Positions 8,819 through 18,699 of a stretch of DNA of 64,000 nt are shown one piece after another. The notes under the pieces are model-generated. The model was not told the DNA's origin, did not search any database, and was given only the letters and a program-made list of their open reading frames with translations. The DNA lies in assembly GCF_020165855.1 (NCBI RefSeq), contig NZ_JAIUFY010000012.1, positions 16,788 to 80,787 on the forward strand, read 5' to 3'. The DNA comes from Celeribacter litoreus (lineage in GTDB: Bacteria; Pseudomonadota; Alphaproteobacteria; Rhodobacterales; Rhodobacteraceae). Both the position numbers and the translations under genes were made by a program. Positions within the stretch are counted from its first letter, which is position 1. Each line of letters begins with the position of its first letter.

Positions 8819-8876
8819 TCCGGAACAGATACCGGTGGCTCTGCGTTCTCTCCCCAAAAGGAAAGGAGAATCTGCC

Positions 8877-9548
8877 ATGAGCATCCGGCTCACGCTTGAA
8901 AAGAATGACCCCGTTACCCACGACACCCACCATCTGGTCTTCACCCGTCCGGAGAGTTTCGAAATCACCCCCGGTCAGGCCGTTGACATGACCTTGTTGC
9001 GTGAGGGCTTACGCGACGAAGCACGACCGTTCACACCTGTGGCAATGACGGACGATACGCTGGAATTCGTGATCAAGAGCTACCCCGACCACGACGGCGT
9101 TACGAAAGAAATCCCGACCCTGCGCAAAGGCGAGATGGTCGAAATCTCCGAGCCATGGGGTGCGATCCACGATGAGGGTGCCGGTACGTTCATCGCGGGC
9201 GGCGCGGGCATCACGCCATTCCTCGCGATCCTGAATGCACGCTTGGAGCGCAAAGGTACGCTCGAGGGGTCCAAGCTCATCTTCTCGAACAAAACCGAGG
9301 AGGACATCATCTGCCGTGAGGAGCTCGAGGCAATGACAGGTCTTGAAACGGTTTTCACCGTGACTGATCAAGAAGACGCAGGCGTCGAAACCGATCTGAT
9401 CGACCGCGCCTTCCTTGAGGAACACTGCGATCCAGCGGCTGGACCGGTGTATGTCTGCGGCCCTGATAAGATGATCGAAGACATCGTCGGCCACCTGAAA
9501 GACATGGGCGTGCCCGAGGACCAAATCATTATCGAGCAATTCGACTAA
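8877..9548 (+). CDS. FAD/NAD(P)-binding flavin or ferredoxin reductase-like protein
   Basis: This 223-residue single-chain reductase has an N-terminal FAD-binding barrel (about 1-95, with PFTPVAMT in the RxYS position) and a C-terminal NAD(P)-binding domain. The latter starts at GAGTFIAGGAGITPFLAIL and ends with VYVCGPDKMI. No 2Fe-2S ferredoxin domain is attached, so it probably passes electrons to or from a separate partner. The ATG at 8877 has a strong AAAGGAGA site. It is convergent with the next gene, with only 7 bp between the stops. The electron partner is unknown. Confidence 0.85.
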   Translation: MSIRLTLEKNDPVTHDTHHLVFTRPESFEITPGQAVDMTLLREGLRDEARPFTPVAMTDDTLEFVIKSYPDHDGVTKEIPTLRKGEMVEISEPWGAIHDEGAGTFIAGGAGITPFLAILNARLERKGTLEGSKLIFSNKTEEDIICREELEAMTGLETVFTVTDQEDAGVETDLIDRAFLEEHCDPAAGPVYVCGPDKMIEDIVGHLKDMGVPEDQIIIEQFD

Positions 9549-9555
9549 GGACTGC

Positions 9556-10044
9556 CTAGGGCGACGCGTATTGCGCGAGCCCCTTGATCCATTTTCGGAT
9601 CGGCTCCGGCCTGAAGGCTTCTAACAAAGCTAGGTCGTCAACCGCGCCTGCAAGCCGCTCTGCCATCTCTCGCCGCTCCGCTTCAACCAGCGGCGGGAGG
9701 GGCAGAGTCACTGCGGCCTCAAGCATCTGACGTAACGACTGAACCGCCCGCATCTGGCGAAAGGCATCCATCATCTCGGTCAATGCCTCGGGTCGCTCGC
9801 GCCAGTTCTGAGAAAAAAGCGCAGTGACCCGCTGCCCCGCGCCGAGGCAGTCAAAGGCGATGCACCCGTGATACCCCTCACGGGCGAGGTCCGCATGAAT
9901 CCGGCAACGAAAATCATCTGAGAGATTGTGACAGGGAAGGCCCGCAGGTTTGTCGTGGCCGAAGCTTTCCCCTTTGTCGAACGCCAGCGTCACGCAGCAA
10001 AGCGCGGCGCAATTCGAACAATCTGGCGCAAACTCATCAGGCAT
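9556..10044 (-). CDS. YkgJ-like Cys-cluster protein
   Basis: The roughly 162-residue protein begins with a Cys cluster CSNCAALCC, followed by CHNL, CRIH and, after a Gly-rich gap, GCIAFDCLGAG. This is the pattern of YkgJ-type (UPF0153) putative Fe-S/Zn-binding proteins. The C-terminal half is helical and acidic without a recognisable motif. The ATG at 10044 is chosen; a TTG six codons upstream is possible. The biochemical role is unknown for the family. Confidence 0.75.
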   Translation of the reverse strand: MPDEFAPDCSNCAALCCVTLAFDKGESFGHDKPAGLPCHNLSDDFRCRIHADLAREGYHGCIAFDCLGAGQRVTALFSQNWRERPEALTEMMDAFRQMRAVQSLRQMLEAAVTLPLPPLVEAERREMAERLAGAVDDLALLEAFRPEPIRKWIKGLAQYASP

Positions 10045-10076
10045 GGCGCCATTTGATCCCAATCTTCTGCCTGATC

Positions 10077-10096
10077 AACAAAAAAGGCGGCCCGCC
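10077..10096 (-). terminator. Probable terminator of the SlyD-like gene
   Basis: Read on the minus strand, a short GC stem AGGCG / CGCCT runs into T6. The loop is only 3 nt, so this is less certain than the other terminators. Confidence 0.5.
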
Positions 10097-10141
10097 TATC
10101 GCGCGCACCGCCCTGTCTTCTTCTTGGCCGAAATACTCGGA

Positions 10142-10570
10142 TCAGACGATCTCAACCAGCTCGATAGCGAAGGTGAGGTCCTCACCGGCCAAACGGTGGT
10201 TGGCGTCGAGGGTGACTTCTTCTTCGGTGATCTCGACCACAGTCACAGGGATCACTTGGCCCTGCGGGGATTGCATCTGAAGCTGCAGACCAACTTCGAG
10301 CGGAATCTCGGCCGGAATCTGCGCACGCGGGACGGCCTGCTGGGCGTCGGGGTGACGCTGGCCATAGGCCTCGTCAGCAACGGCGACGATGGTTTTCTTT
10401 TCGCCCACGGTCATGCCTGGCAGGTGCTTGTCCATGCCCGGGATGATCTGGCCGGAGCCGACGGTGAATTCGAGCGGGTCACGGCCTTCGGAGCTGTCGA
10501 ACACGGTGCCATCGGCCAGAGTGCCGGTGTAATGAATACGAACTTTGTCGCCCGATTTAACTTCGGTCAT
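10142..10570 (-). CDS. FKBP-type peptidyl-prolyl isomerase, SlyD-like
   Basis: This cytoplasmic prolyl isomerase/chaperone has 142 residues. The FKBP half contains KVRIHYTGTLADGTVFDSS and FTVGSGQIIPGMD. An inserted flap (about 70-115, AYGQRHPDAQQAV and following) is the SlyD-type IF domain, and the fold closes with DANHRLAGEDLTFAIELVEI. The metal-binding His/Cys-rich tail of E. coli SlyD is absent. The ATG at 10570 follows AGGA; the upstream open frame has no family similarity. Confidence 0.92.
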   Translation of the reverse strand: MTEVKSGDKVRIHYTGTLADGTVFDSSEGRDPLEFTVGSGQIIPGMDKHLPGMTVGEKKTIVAVADEAYGQRHPDAQQAVPRAQIPAEIPLEVGLQLQMQSPQGQVIPVTVVEITEEEVTLDANHRLAGEDLTFAIELVEIV

Positions 10571-10720
10571 AAAACGTCCTAACTTTTCGGGGTGAATTTC
10601 GGGGCCGATATGAACGGGTGCCCAATGAAGATTGCGCGAGAGGATAGGGTCTGTGCCTCTGTTGTAAACCCCCATGCCGAATTCGTGGAGAAATTCGTCA
10701 GTCGAGGTGCTTTGCGCGAC

Positions 10721-11587
10721 CTAAAACCACTGCCCAGGCTCCATCAGTCCGAGATCGAGCAACTGTTGGCTGTTCCAGTCAAAGCGTACGGAGTTGTGCC
10801 ACATGAATGTGTCGATATCAAAGGTCGAGCCTGCGTTGGATTTGAGCGCCTTGGCGGTCCGGAAGGATACGATGGCGGCGGTCAGGTTGTGGTGCCACGG
10901 GCAGGCATAGGTGTTGTATTCCTCGTCGTTGAAGAGATGCTCTTCGGAAATTGCGAGCCCCTTCTTCGCCTTGAAGAGCGCGATCCGGTCAATGCGGCGG
11001 CGGGTGAAGGGGATGTGTTCTTCGAACCGCCAGCGCAAACCGCCGTGGAAATCGAGTTGGCGATCTTTGACTTGGCCTTCTGCCTCCGACCAACGGCCAA
11101 GCGCGTAATATCCGGAGCGGTCGAGGTGCGCGCAATCGGGGGAGACGGCATTCGGGTATTGGCCGAGATCGGATGCGTAGAGGTCGATCACATAGGTGAG
11201 CATCGCGTCGCGTCGCTCCTCCGTGTGGAAGGTGAGCATATCCGTGATCGTTCGCGTCTCGCAGAATGGAAAGAACAGATACTCGGCGTTGTAGCAGTAG
11301 TAGAACCAAACCTTCGGCGCGGCGGCAATCAGTTGATTGACTGCGCGGCTCATCATCCCGGCTTCGCGCGTCGCGTAACGGATGCGGTGGATGTCTTCTT
11401 CAAGCTCTTCGGGGAGCGTGACTTCATCCGGCGCGAAAAGAATGACCTGTTTGAAGCCAAGGGACAGGTGATGGCGGAGCGTCGACTCGACCTCGATCAG
11501 GTCTTCGGCAAAGATCAGCGCAATTGGCCCCTTTGCGAGAACCTGTCTGCCGTCGATGAGAAACGTGTCGATGCTGTCGTAACGCAT
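10721..11587 (-). CDS. Possible glycosyltransferase-like protein, function unknown
   Basis: This is a 288-residue soluble protein. The stretch ALIFAEDLIEVESTLRHHLS followed by GFKQVILFAPD resembles the start of small family-2/92 glycosyltransferase-like proteins, in which a base-helix-strand unit is followed by acidic residues. The rest is rich in aromatics (WFYYCYNAEYLFFPFCE) and ends WHHNLTAAIVSF and following. No convincing DxD motif is seen. It has the look of a conserved Rhodobacteraceae gene, but I cannot assign an activity. It stands alone, upstream of the SlyD-like gene by 150 bp on the same strand. Confidence 0.65.
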   Translation of the reverse strand: MRYDSIDTFLIDGRQVLAKGPIALIFAEDLIEVESTLRHHLSLGFKQVILFAPDEVTLPEELEEDIHRIRYATREAGMMSRAVNQLIAAAPKVWFYYCYNAEYLFFPFCETRTITDMLTFHTEERRDAMLTYVIDLYASDLGQYPNAVSPDCAHLDRSGYYALGRWSEAEGQVKDRQLDFHGGLRWRFEEHIPFTRRRIDRIALFKAKKGLAISEEHLFNDEEYNTYACPWHHNLTAAIVSFRTAKALKSNAGSTFDIDTFMWHNSVRFDWNSQQLLDLGLMEPGQWF

Positions 11588-11803
11588 GCGGGTCCCTTGT
11601 GAAGGCTGCTGACGCTAATCCGACCAAAAGGCCATGTCGCGATAATGATTGCAAGCAGTTGGCGTGGAAACTGGCAGGGTGTGGCTTCATAGGCAACATC
11701 GAACGTGATGCGTGGCAAGAGCGCGCTTGAAAAGCCGTTTGCCCTGTCCCGTCTGTTCCTGTAGGAAGCGCGGCAATTCCCCAACATATGTGGACCCGAG
11801 ACC

Positions 11804-13129
11804 ATGTCCGAGACCAAGAAGCTCTTTATCAAGACCTATGGCTGTCAGATGAACGTCTACGACAGTGAACGCATGGCCGAGGCGCTGGGCGGGTCTGGGT
11901 ATTCCGAAGTGTCGTCGCCGGAAGAGGCGGACATGATCCTTCTGAACACCTGCCACATCCGGGAGAAGGCGGCGGAAAAGGTCTATTCGGAGCTCGGACG
12001 CTACAAGGATCTCAAGATCGCCAAACCTGATCTGAAAATCGGTGTGGCTGGCTGCGTTGCGCAGGCCGAGGGCGAAGAGATCATGAAGCGTCAGCCGCTC
12101 GTCGATCTCGTTGTGGGGCCGCAGTCTTACCACCGCTTGCCGGAGTTGGAGGCAAAGGCGGGGCATGGTGAAAAGGCGCTCGATACCGATTTCCCCGAAG
12201 AGGATAAATTCGAGAAACTGAAGTCTCGCCCGAAAGCCAAGCGCGCACCGTCTGCGTTCCTGACAGTTCAGGAAGGTTGTGACAAATTCTGCGCCTTCTG
12301 CGTTGTGCCCTATACCCGCGGTGCCGAAGTGTCGCGTCCGGTGGATCGTGTGCTGACAGAAGCCCGTGATCTGGTGGAGCGTGGCGTGCGCGAGATCACT
12401 TTGCTCGGTCAGAACGTGAACGCCTATCACGGCGCGGCAGATGGCGGCACTTGGGGGCTTGCGCAGCTCGTTCGCGAGTTGGCTAAAGTCGACGGGCTGG
12501 AGCGCATTCGTTTCACGACGAGCCATCCGAACGACATGGAAGACGATCTCATCGCCGCGCATGGCGATTGCGAAAAACTGATGCCGTATCTTCATTTGCC
12601 AGTTCAGTCGGGGTCCGACAAAATCCTGAAGGCGATGAACCGCAAGCACACCGCCGAAGAATACCTGCGCCTGATCGAACGTATTCGCGAAGCACGTCCT
12701 GACATTGCCATGTCGGGCGACTTTATCGTCGGCTTCCCCGGTGAGACGGATCAGGATTTCGAAGACACCATGAGCCTCGTGCGCGAAGTTGGTTATGGCT
12801 CCGCGTTCTCCTTCAAATACTCGCCGCGTCCGGGCACGCCGGCGGCGGAGAAGGATGACAAGATGGTCGATCCCGATGTCGCGTCCGAGCGGCTCTACCG
12901 TTTGCAGGAGCTGATCACCGAGCAGCAGCGCGCGTTCCAGGATTCGATGGTGGGTCGCGAAGTCTCCGTTCTCTTCGAGCGCAAAGGGCGTCTGCCGGGT
13001 CAGATGGTGGGCAAGTCGGAGTATCTCCATGCCGTTCACGTCACGGATGAGATCGCTGTTGGCGAGATTGCCCGCGTGAAGATCGTTGAAAGCGGCCCCA
13101 ACTCGCTCGCGGGTGTGCGTCTCGGCTGA
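11804..13129 (+). CDS. miaB: tRNA-2-methylthio-N6-dimethylallyladenosine synthase
   Basis: MiaB is a radical-SAM methylthiotransferase that adds the 2-methylthio group to i6A37 of tRNAs reading UNN codons. The 441-residue protein has the N-terminal UPF0004 domain with three cluster Cys (YGCQMN, NTCHIRE, AGCVAQ). The radical-SAM CxxxCxxC follows in [10 protein letters not shown], and the C-terminal TRAM domain lies at about 375-441. It heads the run of RNA-metabolism genes on this strand; phoH follows after a 220-bp gap. Confidence 0.96.
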   Translation: MSETKKLFIKTYGCQMNVYDSERMAEALGGSGYSEVSSPEEADMILLNTCHIREKAAEKVYSELGRYKDLKIAKPDLKIGVAGCVAQAEGEEIMKRQPLVDLVVGPQSYHRLPELEAKAGHGEKALDTDFPEEDKFEKLKSRPKAKRAPSAFLTVQEGCDKFCAFCVVPYTRGAEVSRPVDRVLTEARDLVERGVREITLLGQNVNAYHGAADGGTWGLAQLVRELAKVDGLERIRFTTSHPNDMEDDLIAAHGDCEKLMPYLHLPVQSGSDKILKAMNRKHTAEEYLRLIERIREARPDIAMSGDFIVGFPGETDQDFEDTMSLVREVGYGSAFSFKYSPRPGTPAAEKDDKMVDPDVASERLYRLQELITEQQRAFQDSMVGREVSVLFERKGRLPGQMVGKSEYLHAVHVTDEIAVGEIARVKIVESGPNSLAGVRLG

Positions 13130-13352
13130 TTTTTGAGGCCGGGTTGCGGGCTGATTCTAGGTCATCAGAGGGGCGAAGTCTGTTCGCATCTCTCGAGAGA
13201 GCATCATTTCGGCGCGCATTAATTGGGCGTCTCGCTATAAAAAAGAGCGGTTTATTGCGCGCTAAATGCGAAGATTTAGTGTCTGTGCTTGCCAGAACCG
13301 CAATCCCTTGGCACCATCAGACTACGGAGACATCCAGAGTCGGAGATATTTA

Positions 13353-14366
13353 TTGGGCCTGAGCGCGTTGACCCCCCCGAAATCGAAGGACGCTGTCCAC
13401 GAAACGCTTCTTGAATTCAATGACAACAGGCTGCTCATAGACCTGTGCGGAGAATTCGACCGAAACCTCGCTCAAATCGAACATAAATTGGAAGTCCAGA
13501 TCGTCCGACGAGGCAACATGCTATCGGTGATGGGGACGGGGGAAAGCCGCGGCCGTGCTGCCGCCGTGCTACAGGAACTCTACGGAAAACTCGAAGCCGG
13601 TCGCGAGATCGAACCTGGCGATATCGACGGCGTGATCCGTATGGGCCATGTCCAGCAGGCCGAGCATGGCTTGCCCGGTGATCAGATGGAAATGTTCCGC
13701 GGCGGCGAGGTCGAAATCAAGACCCGCAAAAAGCTCGTGGAGCCGCGCACAGCCGCTCAGAAAGAATACGTCACCAACCTGTTCAAACATGAACTGGCCT
13801 TCGGCATCGGTCCGGCTGGTACGGGTAAAACCTACCTCGCGGTCGCTGTCGGTGTGAACATGCTGATCAACGGTCATGTGGACCGGATTATCCTCTCGCG
13901 CCCTGCCGTCGAAGCGGGCGAGCGTCTCGGCTTTTTGCCGGGCACACAGGACGAGAAAGTCGATCCCTATATGCAGCCGCTCTACGACGCGCTGAATGAT
14001 TTCCTGCCTGCAAAGCAGGTGCAAAAGATGCGCGAAGAGAAAACGATCGAGATCGCGCCGCTGGCCTTTATGCGTGGCCGCACCCTGAGTCGTGCGTTTG
14101 TTGTCCTCGATGAGGCGCAGAACGCGACAACCATGCAGATGAAAATGTTCCTGACCCGTCTTGGTGAAGGCTCCCGCATGGTCATCACCGGGGACCGCTC
14201 TCAGGTCGACCTGCCGCGTGGTGTGCAATCCGGTCTGCGGGATGCAGAGCGCATTCTCGCAGGTTTGCCGAATATCTCGCTCAACTACTTCTCTTCGAAA
14301 GACGTCGTGCGCCACCCGCTTGTCGCCGCGATCATCGAAGCGTATGAGGCCGACGAAGCGCAATAA
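13353..14366 (+). CDS. phoH: PhoH family ATPase (TTG start)
   Basis: This is a PhoH-like P-loop ATPase of about 337 residues, a family linked to RNA metabolism and usually next to ybeY. Walker A is FGIGPAGTGKTY and Walker B FVVLDEAQN, with the sensor-like VITGDRSQVDLP after it. I choose the TTG at 13353, preceded by CGGAGA at 6-7 nt, giving MGLSALTPPKS; the ATG at 13266 would add 29 residues of non-family sequence. A KH-like N-terminal region (about 15-85) precedes the ATPase domain. ybeY follows after 20 bp, so the two are probably co-transcribed. Confidence 0.93.
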   Translation: MGLSALTPPKSKDAVHETLLEFNDNRLLIDLCGEFDRNLAQIEHKLEVQIVRRGNMLSVMGTGESRGRAAAVLQELYGKLEAGREIEPGDIDGVIRMGHVQQAEHGLPGDQMEMFRGGEVEIKTRKKLVEPRTAAQKEYVTNLFKHELAFGIGPAGTGKTYLAVAVGVNMLINGHVDRIILSRPAVEAGERLGFLPGTQDEKVDPYMQPLYDALNDFLPAKQVQKMREEKTIEIAPLAFMRGRTLSRAFVVLDEAQNATTMQMKMFLTRLGEGSRMVITGDRSQVDLPRGVQSGLRDAERILAGLPNISLNYFSSKDVVRHPLVAAIIEAYEADEAQ

Positions 14367-14386
14367 GCGCCGAAATCGGAGGGCGT

Positions 14387-14875
14387 ATGTCCATTGAAGT
14401 TTTGATTGAGAATGCTCGCTGGGAAGAGGCGGGGCTAGAAGCCCTGTCTGATGCAGCGGTCTCTGCCACTTTGGCGCATCTCGGAATTGATCCCGAACTT
14501 TGTGAGGGATCGGTTCTCGCATGTGACGATGCGCGGATCAAAGTTCTCAACGCAGACTTTCGTGAGAAAGACTCTGCGACGAATGTCCTCTCATGGCCCG
14601 CAGACGAACGCGCGAACCCGGGCGCGCGACCCGAGGCGCCTGAGCCGGATTTCGACGGGACCATTGAGCTCGGTGATATCGCGATTGCCTATGAAACCTG
14701 CGCCCGCGAGGCCGAGGAGCAAGACAAGCCTTTTGCCGAGCATGTGACCCATCTGATGGTGCACGGGATTCTTCATCTGTTGGGGTATGACCACATTACA
14801 GATGCCGATGCGGAAATAATGGAGTCCACCGAGGTCGAAATACTTGCAACTATGGGTATCAAAGACCCATATTAG
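14387..14875 (+). CDS. ybeY: Endoribonuclease YbeY
   Basis: YbeY is a zinc-dependent single-strand endoribonuclease acting in 16S rRNA 3'-end maturation and ribosome quality control. The 162-residue protein has the H3xH5xH motif in HGILHLLGYDH near residues 124-134 and the conserved ELGDIAIAYE segment. It lies between phoH and corC in the standard order. Confidence 0.96.
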   Translation: MSIEVLIENARWEEAGLEALSDAAVSATLAHLGIDPELCEGSVLACDDARIKVLNADFREKDSATNVLSWPADERANPGARPEAPEPDFDGTIELGDIAIAYETCAREAEEQDKPFAEHVTHLMVHGILHLLGYDHITDADAEIMESTEVEILATMGIKDPY

Positions 14876-14913
14876 GCGAACGGCCGAGAGCCGGGTAATT
14901 TTGGAAAGGACGC

Positions 14914-15849
14914 ATGGGCGATACCGAGCCTGGGTCTTCTACGGCAGCGCAGAGCGCGCCGTCTGACCCGACCAAGAGTGGAGAAAGTCACGAGAACCAC
15001 AATGGAAGAAATTCCGGCGGATGGTTCTCCCGTTTGTTTTCGTCTTTCTCGAACACCCCCGAATCGTCGAATGAGCCCACAGGGCCTTCCGGACCAACGA
15101 TTGTTGATCCTCCTGCACCGGTGCGTCCGGGTATGGTCAACCTGCGCCGGATGCGTGTCGAAGATGTCGCCATTCCGAAGGCAGAGATCGTCGCCGTTCC
15201 GACCGACATCAAGAAAGAGGACCTCGTTCAGGTATTCCGCGAAAGCGGCATGACCCGTCTCCCTGTTTACAAGGGCACGATGGATTCCCCTGTCGGATTG
15301 GTGCACCTCAAAGACTTTGCGCTGGAGCATGGCTTCAACGGCAAAGGCGAGCGGTTCAATCTCAAGAAAATGCTGCGCCCGCTGATCTACGCGCCGCCGT
15401 CGATGCCTATCGGTGTTCTGCTGCAAAAGATGCAGAGCGAACGGATGCATATGGCGCTGGTGATCGACGAATACGGCGGTGTCGACGGTCTCGTAACTCT
15501 CGAAGACTGTGTCGAGCAGGTGATTGGCGAGATTGAGGACGAACACGATATCGAAGAAGATCTGTTCTGGACCCAGACAGCACCCGGCATTCTGGTCGCT
15601 CAGGCGAAGGCCCCACTCGATGAATTCGAGACGGCCATCGGTATGCGACTTGCGGACGAAGAGGATGATGAGGAGATCGACACGCTCGGTGGTCTCGTCT
15701 TTCTCATGACCGGCCGCGTGCCGGCGCGTGGCGAAGTGATTGAGCACCCGTCGGGTGCGCAGTTCGAGATCGTCGACGCCGACCCGCGTCGGATCAAACG
15801 TATCCGTGTTCGTCTCCCGCACGCCGTCACCGCAAAGGCCGACGCGTAA
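14914..15849 (+). CDS. corC: CBS-domain hemolysin/CorC-family protein
   Basis: This is a 311-residue soluble CorC-type protein. A low-complexity Ser/Pro-rich N-terminus (about 1-65) is followed by two CBS domains (about 85-205, with ALVIDEYGGVDGLVTLEDCVE in the second). The CorC_HlyC transporter-associated domain (about 215-300) completes it. No DUF21 membrane domain is attached, as in E. coli CorC. The name reflects a proposed role in Mg/Co efflux, which is weakly supported. It sits 38 bp after ybeY and 2 bp before lnt, so one operon is likely. Confidence 0.9.
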   Translation: MGDTEPGSSTAAQSAPSDPTKSGESHENHNGRNSGGWFSRLFSSFSNTPESSNEPTGPSGPTIVDPPAPVRPGMVNLRRMRVEDVAIPKAEIVAVPTDIKKEDLVQVFRESGMTRLPVYKGTMDSPVGLVHLKDFALEHGFNGKGERFNLKKMLRPLIYAPPSMPIGVLLQKMQSERMHMALVIDEYGGVDGLVTLEDCVEQVIGEIEDEHDIEEDLFWTQTAPGILVAQAKAPLDEFETAIGMRLADEEDDEEIDTLGGLVFLMTGRVPARGEVIEHPSGAQFEIVDADPRRIKRIRVRLPHAVTAKADA

Positions 15850-15851
15850 TC

Positions 15852-17357
15852 ATGCGGTTGCCGCGCGTGCGTCTCGGGAGCGTCCTGACGCGCTCGAACC
15901 TGCTCGCGGCTATCGCCGGTATCGCGATTGCGCTCGGCCAAGCACCGTTTGGACTTTGGCCGGTCGCATTCGCGGGCCTTGTTGGTGCTGTGCTCCTATG
16001 GATCAACGCAGCGACGGCGCGCGGCGCGGCTTCCACAGGATGGCTGATCGGGACGGCGACGTTCCTCGTGTCGCTGAGCTGGATCGTGAATCCGTTCCTT
16101 GTGGACCCATGGAGGCATGCGTGGATGATCCCATTTGCGCTGTTCTTTATGGCGGGCGGTTTGGCACTTTTCTGGATGCTCGCGTTCTTCGTCGCGAAAC
16201 GCTTGCGGATGGGCGTCGCGGGTCTCGCCGGATTGTGGGGCGCTGCCGAGCTTCTTCGCGGGCATGTGTTCACAGGTTTCCCGTGGGCGATGCCGGGTTA
16301 CATCTGGATCGACACGCCGATTGCGCACGTTTCGGCCCTTATCGGCCCCTATGGATTGACCGCGCTCAGTTTCGCCGTGGCGGGACTTGTGGCGGCCGCG
16401 CTTTCCCAAAAGTCAGTCGTTCTCTCTGTGGCGAGTGCTGGTGCCGTTGTGCTGGCCGTCGGGGCAGGCCTCATGCAACAAGCGCAGCCGCTACCAGAGG
16501 ATACGCCCAACCAAATTCGGGTCGTGCAGCCCAACGCGCCGCAGCATCAGAAATGGAATCCTGAGTATATTCCGGTGTTCTATGACCGAGCCTTGTCACT
16601 GACGCCGCCAGAGGGGGCTGATCTCGTGGTCTGGCCAGAAACCTCGGTCGCGGCGCTACTCTATGCCGCCGGTCCGATGCTGCGCGAGATGGCGGCTCAG
16701 GCGTCTCCAGCGCAGGTGATTGCGGGATTGAACCGGTTTGACGGGGTGCGTGGTTTCAATAGCGCAGTGGTTCTCGATCCCGACGGCGGCGTGACGCAAG
16801 TTTACGATAAACACCACCTCGTGCCCTTCGGGGAATACATGCCGATGCCCGGATTGCTCGATCGGCTCGGCCTTCGCGCGTTTACGGCGAAAGAGGGATA
16901 TGGCTATTCCGCCGGTCCCGGACCAGTCCTCTTCGATCTTGGTGAATTGGGAAAGGCGCTTCCGCTCATTTGCTATGAGGCGATCTTTCCGCGCGATCTA
17001 AGGGTCGAAACGCGGCCCGACTGGCTCTTGCAAATGACGAATGATGCGTGGTTCGGAAATTTTTCCGGCCCGCAACAGTCGCTTGTCCAGTCTCGTTTCA
17101 GGAGCATCGAGACCGGTCTGCCAATGGTGCGTGCCGCCAACACGGGTATTTCGGCGGTGATCGATGCGCACGGAGAGGTGCGCGACGCGATCCCTCTCGG
17201 GCAGTCCGGCGCCTTCACGGCCGCGCTTCCCGGCAGTGGCAAAGTGACGCCCTATGTGCGATGGGGCGAATGGCCTGTTCTTCTTTTGTTAAGCGTTTTG
17301 ACGATAAGTGGCCTGATACCCGCCCGACTTGCGCGCAAGGTGTCAAATAGCGATTGA
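15852..17357 (+). CDS. lnt: Apolipoprotein N-acyltransferase
   Basis: Lnt adds the third acyl chain to lipoproteins at the inner membrane. The 501-residue protein has about six N-terminal membrane helices and a periplasmic nitrilase-like domain. The catalytic triad is visible as Glu in VVWPETSVA, Lys in [14 protein letters not shown] and Cys in [10 protein letters not shown] final helix ([17 protein letters not shown]) closes the protein. The last codons overlap the putative metK promoter. Confidence 0.96.
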   Translation: MRLPRVRLGSVLTRSNLLAAIAGIAIALGQAPFGLWPVAFAGLVGAVLLWINAATARGAASTGWLIGTATFLVSLSWIVNPFLVDPWRHAWMIPFALFFMAGGLALFWMLAFFVAKRLRMGVAGLAGLWGAAELLRGHVFTGFPWAMPGYIWIDTPIAHVSALIGPYGLTALSFAVAGLVAAALSQKSVVLSVASAGAVVLAVGAGLMQQAQPLPEDTPNQIRVVQPNAPQHQKWNPEYIPVFYDRALSLTPPEGADLVVWPETSVAALLYAAGPMLREMAAQASPAQVIAGLNRFDGVRGFNSAVVLDPDGGVTQVYDKHHLVPFGEYMPMPGLLDRLGLRAFTAKEGYGYSAGPGPVLFDLGELGKALPLICYEAIFPRDLRVETRPDWLLQMTNDAWFGNFSGPQQSLVQSRFRSIETGLPMVRAANTGISAVIDAHGEVRDAIPLGQSGAFTAALPGSGKVTPYVRWGEWPVLLLLSVLTISGLIPARLARKVSNSD

Positions 17358-17380
17358 CCTCAAGGGGAGCGGGCTATATC
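17354..17380 (+). promoter_or_regulatory. Putative metK promoter
   Basis: TTGACC (17354-17359) overlaps the lnt stop codon and is followed 15-17 nt later by TATATC/TATCGC. Transcription would then begin close to 17388, just ahead of the riboswitch. This is inferred from consensus only. Confidence 0.45.
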
Positions 17381-17397
17381 GCAAATCGATCAACGGC

Positions 17398-17443
17398 CCG
17401 CACAACGGCTTCCTGGCGTGTGGGCGACATCATCAATGGAGCA
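17398..17443 (+). promoter_or_regulatory. SAM/SAH riboswitch upstream of metK
   Basis: Stem P1 pairs CCGCAC (17398-17403) with GTGTGG (17418-17423). The enclosed loop AACGGCTTCCTGGC is the conserved core of the SAM/SAH class. Its GGCTTCC part can pair with GGAGC at 17438-17442, making the H-type pseudoknot that buries the Shine-Dalgarno sequence 10 nt before the metK ATG. The J2/3 linker is 14 nt. The loop and GGAGCA elements match, as I recall them, those of the published env9b construct. Ligand binding would repress metK translation when SAM is plentiful. Confidence 0.93.
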
Positions 17444-17451
17444 CGTCCCCT

Positions 17452-18633
17452 ATGGCCCGTAAAGATTACGTTTTCACTTCGGAATCCGTTTCCGAAGGAC
17501 ACCCCGATAAAGTCTGCGACCGTATCTCTGATGCCGTCCTCGATGCTCTGATCGCCGAGGAACCCGAGGCGCGCGTCGCCTGTGAGACCTTCGCGACCAC
17601 AGATCGTGTGGTCATCGGCGGTGAGATCGGCCTCTCTGATGAGAGCAAGCTGCAAGATTACATGGCGGGCGTCGATCAAATCGTGCGCGACTGTGTTCGG
17701 GACATCGGCTACGAGCAAGACAAATTCCACTGGAAGACGCTCGAGGTCCAAAACTACCTCCACGAGCAGTCCGCCCACATCGCGCAGGGCGTAGATGCGG
17801 CCGCGAACAAAGACGAAGGCGCTGGCGACCAAGGCATCATGTTCGGCTTTGCAACGAACGAAACCGACGCAATGATGCCGGCGCCGATTCAGTATTCCCA
17901 CGCAATCCTGCGTCGTCTGGCGGAAGTGCGTAAAAACGGCACGGAGCCGACCCTCGGGCCGGATGCTAAGGCTCAGCTTTCCGTGCGCTATGCGGATGGC
18001 AAACCGGTTGAAGTGTCCTCCCTCGTTCTGTCGACCCAGCACCTTGATGAAAACATGACGTCCGATGATGTGCGTGCTGTTGTGGCACCGTACATCTCGG
18101 AAGTTCTGCCCGACGGCTGGCTCACCTCCAACACCATCTGGCACGTGAACCCGACCGGCAAGTTCGTGATCGGTGGTCCTGATGGCGACGCGGGTCTGAC
18201 GGGCCGGAAGATCATTGTGGACACCTACGGTGGCGCAGCTCCGCATGGTGGCGGCGCGTTCTCCGGCAAGGATCCGACCAAGGTGGACCGGTCCGCTGCC
18301 TACGCTGCACGATATCTCGCGAAGAACGTCGTGGCTTCTGGCATGGCAGAAAAATGCACGATCCAGCTTTCTTACGCCATCGGTGTCGCCGCTCCGCTCT
18401 CCATCTATGCGGACTTCCACGGCACCGGCGAAGTCGACGAAGCGCTGATCGAGGCAGCCATCCCGCAGGTCATGGACCTGACCCCGCGCGGCATCCGCAC
18501 GCACCTCGAACTGAACAAGCCGATCTACCAGCGCACCGCTGCCTACGGTCATTTCGGGCGCGCTCCTGAGGCCGACGGCGGCTTTAGCTGGGAGCGCACG
18601 GACCTCGTGGACGCTTTGAAAAAAGCGATCTGA
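17452..18633 (+). CDS. metK: S-adenosylmethionine synthetase
   Basis: MetK makes SAM from methionine and ATP. The 393-residue protein shows the N-terminal [20 protein letters not shown], the ATP-binding [10 protein letters not shown] and the P-loop-like [16 protein letters not shown]. The ATG at 17452 is the one controlled by the riboswitch; the frame upstream is open but has no ribosome binding site other than the one in the pseudoknot. A strong terminator follows the stop. Confidence 0.97.
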   Translation: MARKDYVFTSESVSEGHPDKVCDRISDAVLDALIAEEPEARVACETFATTDRVVIGGEIGLSDESKLQDYMAGVDQIVRDCVRDIGYEQDKFHWKTLEVQNYLHEQSAHIAQGVDAAANKDEGAGDQGIMFGFATNETDAMMPAPIQYSHAILRRLAEVRKNGTEPTLGPDAKAQLSVRYADGKPVEVSSLVLSTQHLDENMTSDDVRAVVAPYISEVLPDGWLTSNTIWHVNPTGKFVIGGPDGDAGLTGRKIIVDTYGGAAPHGGGAFSGKDPTKVDRSAAYAARYLAKNVVASGMAEKCTIQLSYAIGVAAPLSIYADFHGTGEVDEALIEAAIPQVMDLTPRGIRTHLELNKPIYQRTAAYGHFGRAPEADGGFSWERTDLVDALKKAI

Positions 18634-18657
18634 TACGTGATAGACTAACTGGAATCG

Positions 18658-18680
18658 GGGGCGGGTTTTCCCGCCCCTTT
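18658..18680 (+). terminator. Intrinsic terminator after metK
   Basis: Perfect 8-bp stem GGGGCGGG / CCCGCCCC with a TTTT loop, followed by TTTCTCTTT. Confidence 0.85.
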
Positions 18681-18699
18681 CTCTTTGAGGAACACAGCC

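Noticed and set aside
17398..17443. SAM-II riboswitch in the metK leader
   Set aside because: The loop and pseudoknot elements fit the SAM/SAH class instead; the longer SAM-II consensus is not seen.
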